Notes under the pieces: model-generated | Database searches by the model: none | Seen by the model: the letters and a program-made list of their open reading frames with translations, nothing else | Told to the model about the DNA's origin: nothing | Shown: positions 6,471 to 9,568 of the stretch, piece by piece | Layout of the letters: every line of letters starts with the position of its first letter | Numbering within the stretch: the first letter of the stretch is position 1 | NCBI GenBank assembly: GCA_023473405.1 | Contig: JAMCZD010000208.1 | Location: 1 to 9,568, forward strand | Source: Candidatus Omnitrophota bacterium | Lineage (GTDB): Bacteria > Verrucomicrobiota > Verrucomicrobiia > Limisphaerales > UBA1319 | Direction: 5' to 3' | Length of the DNA: 9,568 bases | Program-made: the position numbers and the translations under genes

Positions 6471-7934
6471 ATGACACATCACTATTTGGCTTGTGACCTG
6501 GGGGCCGACAGCGGCCGGTTAATGCTGGGCAGTCTTGACGAGCAGCGTTTGGCTTTGGAAGAACTCCACCGCTTCCCGAATTCGCCCGCTAAATTGAATG
6601 GCTCGTTATGCTGGGATATTCCACGGCTTTTGGAGGAATTGAAAGCGGGTCTGAAGAAGGCGGCCAAGCGCGGGCTGTCCATCGCCAGCATCAGTTGTGA
6701 TTCATGGGGCGTAGATTACCTGTTGTACAATTCGAAATGGGAATTGATCCCGCCTACCTATCATTACCGGGACGCCCGGTGCCAGCGAGGCGTCGAGAGG
6801 GTGAGGTCCAAGGTGGATTGGAATACCGTTTTCGACGAGACCGGCATCCAATTCATGCCGCTTAACACGATCTATCAACTGGCTGCCGAGACACCGGATC
6901 GCCTTGGCCGCGCACAACGGCTGCTCTGCATCGGCGACGGATTTAATTTCTACCTGTCCGGAGCCGCCAAAGCGGAGGTATCGTTGGCCAGCACCACCCA
7001 GCTTTATAATCCACGAACCAAGACATGGTCAAAACGTCTGATCGACGCGCTGGACTTGCCGATTGGTCTGTTCCCGGACATTGCCCCCTCCGGGACGCGC
7101 CTGGGGGCGCTAAAGCCGGAACTGGCTCGTGAAACCGGGCTGCCGGCAATTCAAGTAGTGGCCACTTGCTCGCATGACACCGGCGCGGCAGTCGCCGCGG
7201 TCCCGGCCAGCGGGACGGACTGGGCGTATTTGAGCTCAGGCACATGGTCGTTGATCGGAGTGGAGCTTGCCGAGCCGATCATTACACCGGCCTGTCGCGA
7301 TCTCAATTTCACCAATGAAATCGGCTACGGCAGTTCGGTTCGTTTGTTGAAGAACATCATCGGTCTCTGGCTGGTCCAGGAATGCCGACGGCACTGGGCC
7401 AAAGAAAGCAAACCCTACGACTTTGCCTCTCTGGAGCGCCTGGCCGCCGCCGCTCCTCCATTCGTCTCCCTCATCAATCCAGCCGATGCGCGTTTCCTCG
7501 CCCCGGACGACATGCCGGCCAAGATCGCTTCTTACTGCCGGGAACACCAGCAACCTGTCCCGACTGATGTTGGCGCGACGGTTCGCTGCATTTACGAGAG
7601 CCTGGCGCTGTTGTATCGCCGCACCTTGCTCAACGTCGAGAAGCTCATCGGCCGGAAAATAGCGCGCCTGCACATTGTCGGCGGAGGCAGCAAGGACAGT
7701 TTGTTGAACCAGTTTTCAGCCAACGCCCTGCAAATTCCCGTGATTGCCGGCCCAGTCGAGGCAACCGCAGCCGGCAACGTATTGATCCAGGCTATCACGT
7801 TGGGCCATTTGCCTTCACTCGAAGCGGCCCGGCAGGTGGTGCGTCATTCGATGGCGGGAACAACGATTCAACCGGAAGCAACGGCTCAGTGGGAACAGGC
7901 CTACGGTCGCTTCGAGAAATTATTGGTGAATTGA
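6471..7934 (+). CDS. rhaB: Rhamnulokinase
   Basis: A 487-residue FGGY-family carbohydrate kinase (E. coli RhaB is 489) that phosphorylates L-rhamnulose with ATP to L-rhamnulose 1-phosphate, in cytoplasmic L-rhamnose catabolism after RhaA and before the RhaD aldolase. Features: phosphate-binding DLGADSGRLMLG (9-20), the rhamnulokinase-typical CDSWGVDY (76-83), HYRDARC (98-104), GIQFMPLNTIYQL (125-137), SHDTGAAV (234-241) with Asp236 as the expected catalytic base, the nucleotide-binding YLSSGTWSLIG (253-263), and IVGGGSKDSLLNQ (402-414) followed by GPVEATAAGN (427-436). All key regions are present, so it should be active. The ATG at 6471 starts just before the conserved core; the open frame extends to 6408 (TTG, then ATG at 6411), but those 21 codons are not family-like. 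There is no strong Shine-Dalgarno. rhaA, rhaD and a rhamnose regulator are not in this window. Confidence 0.93.
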   Translation: MTHHYLACDLGADSGRLMLGSLDEQRLALEELHRFPNSPAKLNGSLCWDIPRLLEELKAGLKKAAKRGLSIASISCDSWGVDYLLYNSKWELIPPTYHYRDARCQRGVERVRSKVDWNTVFDETGIQFMPLNTIYQLAAETPDRLGRAQRLLCIGDGFNFYLSGAAKAEVSLASTTQLYNPRTKTWSKRLIDALDLPIGLFPDIAPSGTRLGALKPELARETGLPAIQVVATCSHDTGAAVAAVPASGTDWAYLSSGTWSLIGVELAEPIITPACRDLNFTNEIGYGSSVRLLKNIIGLWLVQECRRHWAKESKPYDFASLERLAAAAPPFVSLINPADARFLAPDDMPAKIASYCREHQQPVPTDVGATVRCIYESLALLYRRTLLNVEKLIGRKIARLHIVGGGSKDSLLNQFSANALQIPVIAGPVEATAAGNVLIQAITLGHLPSLEAARQVVRHSMAGTTIQPEATAQWEQAYGRFEKLLVN

Positions 7935-7935
7935 A

Positions 7936-7980
7936 TGCGCCCCTGCCACAGGCGTGAACCCGGCTTATCGACCGGGCGCA
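7936..7980. terminator. Candidate bidirectional stem-loop between rhaB and nagA
   Basis: The 47-base gap between these convergent genes is nearly all foldable. An outer stem TGCGCCC (7936-7942) / GGGCGCA (7974-7980) encloses a small hairpin CCTG-CCA-CAGG (sharing a base or two at 7942) and CCCGG (7959-7963) / CCGGG (7972-7976), which competes with the outer stem. Neither side has a T-run, so it is not a canonical intrinsic terminator; the location is the main argument. Confidence 0.4.
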
Positions 7981-7981
7981 C

Positions 7982-9139
7982 TTATCGCGAGCCGCGGTCT
8001 ACCGGTGTCCCGTGAATGTAGACCTGCAGCTCCTGCAATTGTTGTTCGCTTGTCGTTCTCAATAGGCAGAAATTGGCCGGTTCACCGGGCGCCAATACCA
8101 TTCGCCTGACCATGAAAGCCGCCGGTAGCAGGGAAAAATGCCTCCATGCCGCCTGCCATGGACAGTTCAGCATCTGGACAGCGCGAAACACGCCGTCAAT
8201 GGGGCGTAAAGCCGAGCCGGCGTAATTCGTGCTGCCGGGCAGTTGAACAACCTGGCGGGGCCCCACCTCGATCTCCAAGGCGCCCAAGGTGTAACGTCCC
8301 GCCGGCGCGCCGGCTGCCGCCATCGCGTCCGTAACATAAAAAATGGACTCCGAAGACAGCAGTCGGTGGACCAGCCGGAACAAGGCCGGTGAGACATGGA
8401 TTTGGTCCGGGATCAAGCTGACGATGAGTCCCGGTGTCTCGAGAACCCGCCAAAGAATATTATCGTGGCGGTCCAGCCTGGCAGGGCAACCGTTGCCTAA
8501 ATGAGTGAATCCGGTTGCGCCCGCATGGACGGCTTCGCGCAGGAGCGCCGCCGGGGCGTCGGTATGTCCGAGGCTTACCTTCATGCCAAGGGCGACGGCG
8601 AGTTCGATGGCCGCCAGAGAGCCGTTCCGTTCCGGTGCCAGCGTCAGCAAAACCGGATCATCCCCCGTTGTCTCACGCAATTCCCGGATATGCGCCGCAG
8701 TCGGATTCTGCATCCAGGCCGGGTTATGCGTTCCGTGAAAACCCGGCTCGGCGGACAAGAATGGTCCTTCGATATGCCACCCGAGAATGGCGTCACGCAG
8801 CTCTGGCGATTGGGTGCGCAAGGCGCGCAAATGGCGGAGGCGCTCCATCATCCGGCGCCATTCATCGGTAACCAGTGTCAGCAGGTAATGGGCGCAACCA
8901 GCGGCCTGTAACCGCCGCGTGGCAGCCAGCAAGTCCTCCAAGAAAAGCGCGTCTCTCTGGAAATCAACACCGGCATAACCATTTACCTGCAAGTCAACCA
9001 AGGCCGGCGCCACCCACCATTCCGTTTCGGCCAAGGCCGGGACCGTTTCCAAACGCGCGATCCGCCCTCCCTCCCATTGAAGGCGAATCGCTTTCCCCGT
9101 CTCCCAGTCGCGGGCAATGACCTCACCTGCTTGGCCCAT
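7982..9139 (-). CDS. nagA: N-acetylglucosamine-6-phosphate deacetylase (NagA-like)
   Basis: A 385-residue amidohydrolase-superfamily protein (E. coli NagA 382) expected to hydrolyse GlcNAc-6-phosphate to glucosamine-6-phosphate and acetate in the cytoplasm. Metal and catalytic residues line up: Glu124 in GWHIEGPFLS, His192 in SLGHTDA, His213 in GFTHLGNG, and catalytic Asp271 in VTDAMAAAG. His248 in PDQIHV matches the substrate-contacting His. The amidohydrolase H-x-H is replaced by Gln51-x-Asn53 in VDLQVNG, as in the mononuclear E. coli type. The usual THLFNAM loop reads THLGNGCP followed by LDRHDN, a variant that could alter substrate preference, so a related N-acyl sugar phosphate is possible. 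The ATG at 9139 is the only sensible start; there is no clear ribosome-binding site. It lies 91 bases downstream of the GH172 gene on the same strand, so co-transcription is plausible. nagB is not in view. Confidence 0.88.
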   Translation of the reverse strand: MGQAGEVIARDWETGKAIRLQWEGGRIARLETVPALAETEWWVAPALVDLQVNGYAGVDFQRDALFLEDLLAATRRLQAAGCAHYLLTLVTDEWRRMMERLRHLRALRTQSPELRDAILGWHIEGPFLSAEPGFHGTHNPAWMQNPTAAHIRELRETTGDDPVLLTLAPERNGSLAAIELAVALGMKVSLGHTDAPAALLREAVHAGATGFTHLGNGCPARLDRHDNILWRVLETPGLIVSLIPDQIHVSPALFRLVHRLLSSESIFYVTDAMAAAGAPAGRYTLGALEIEVGPRQVVQLPGSTNYAGSALRPIDGVFRAVQMLNCPWQAAWRHFSLLPAAFMVRRMVLAPGEPANFCLLRTTSEQQLQELQVYIHGTPVDRGSR

Positions 9140-9230
9140 GGAATTCAGTTTCGGCTAAGACACGATCAATCCGGGCCCGCCGGTCAACTACACCGCCGGC
9201 AGGCCGGTTTTATCGGTTGCGCCGCATGCA
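9140..9230. other. Spacer between GH172 and nagA
   Basis: This 91-base gap on the shared minus strand contains CCGGC-AG-GCCGG followed by TTTT, but the T-run is on the plus strand, the wrong orientation for terminating the GH172 transcript. I see no clear promoter for nagA, which leaves read-through from GH172 plausible. Confidence 0.3.
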
Positions 9231-9568
9231 TCACCGCACATCGAGGAAGTCTTTTTCGGGCAGTTTAGGGAATTTTTGGTGCGGCTCGGTTTGGTACCAA
9301 TACGCCACAGAGGCGATGTCGTCCTGGAGCGGCAGGTATCGCCCGCCGGCCTGCCAGCCAAGGGCTTGGATGGTCACCTTGAGGTCTTGCTCGAAGCGGA
9401 CCGGGTCGGGAATGTGCCACCGATACAAGCCGAACCTCTGCTGCGAATTGTAGGCGCCATCCGGCCGGATGACCTGCGCCAAGCCGGTGTATGGGGTGTT
9501 GAACTCCTGGTATTTGCCTCCGCGATCGAAGTTGTAGGAGCCGCAGAAGTAATCCTCGGTCCCGGTGC
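9231..9568 (-). CDS. DUF2961 / GH172-family protein, C-terminal part
   Basis: The gene enters from the right edge. The last 111 residues are visible, ending at the TGA at 9231-9233. They begin with GTEDYFCGSYNF, then YQEFNTPYTGL, RFGLYRWHIPDPVRF and SVAYWYQTEPH, the signature motifs of the DUF2961 family. Characterised members form GH172, including exo-acting alpha-D-fructofuranosidase/alpha-D-arabinofuranosidase-type enzymes that work as oligomers. The Glu residues in GTED and QEF are the expected catalytic pair from family knowledge. The reading frame is open to the edge; a TTG at 9482 lies inside the conserved region and is not the start. Any signal peptide is outside the window. Its likely job is cleaving furanosidic or related glycan linkages, upstream of the sugar-catabolic genes here. 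Substrate is unknown, and many Verrucomicrobiota have several paralogues. Confidence 0.85.
   Translation of the reverse strand, partial: TGTEDYFCGSYNFDRGGKYQEFNTPYTGLAQVIRPDGAYNSQQRFGLYRWHIPDPVRFEQDLKVTIQALGWQAGGRYLPLQDDIASVAYWYQTEPHQKFPKLPEKDFLDVR

Noticed and set aside
9190..9215. Intrinsic terminator between GH172 and nagA
   Set aside because: The T-run is on the plus strand while both genes are on the minus strand.

Overview
The window looks like chromosomal DNA from a Verrucomicrobiota bacterium, probably of the Pedosphaera/Limisphaerales type. This is inferred from three things read in the sequence: a large secreted protein with a C-terminal 'LSW...GF.L..S.NL......YRLR.P' module that I know from that group, short palindromic intergenic repeats built on CCCGTTGGG/CCCAACGGG cores, and a carbohydrate-catabolic gene set (rhamnulokinase, GlcNAc-6-P deacetylase, DUF2961/GH172) typical of polysaccharide degraders. 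No taxonomic search could be run.

Layout. Positions 1 to about 1087 hold no convincing intact gene. They contain a symmetric pair of REP-like palindrome units in inverted orientation (136-355), smaller hairpins and a short direct repeat (466-570). They also contain gene debris: the C-terminal tail of a Gfo/Idh/MocA-type oxidoreductase on the minus strand (714-863), abutting a coding-like tail of an unknown protein on the plus strand (865-1020). From 1088 the plus strand carries a COG0523/CobW-type GTPase, then a possible 57-residue ORF. That ORF overlaps the start region of a 942-residue exported protein with three nearly identical PPC-type repeats (2421-5249). The exported-protein gene converges, with only 3 bases between, on a minus-strand D-2-hydroxyacid dehydrogenase (5253-6338). 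That gene diverges from rhamnulokinase rhaB (6471-7934) across a 132-bp spacer containing a 7-bp inverted repeat. rhaB converges on a nagA-like deacetylase (7982-9139, minus), which lies downstream of a partial GH172/DUF2961 gene running off the right edge (9231-9568, minus).

How the genes may work together. rhaB, nagA, the hydroxyacid dehydrogenase and the GH172 protein all fit uptake and breakdown of plant, algal or microbial glycans (L-rhamnose, amino sugars, furanosides), but they are not one operon because directions alternate. GH172 and nagA could be co-transcribed. The GTPase and the PPC-repeat protein share a strand but have no evident functional link. I see no CRISPR array, rRNA, tRNA, phage gene or transposase in the window. 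No complete new system is evident; the most distinctive items are the inverted REP-like element, the chimeric gene debris and the recently amplified PPC repeats.
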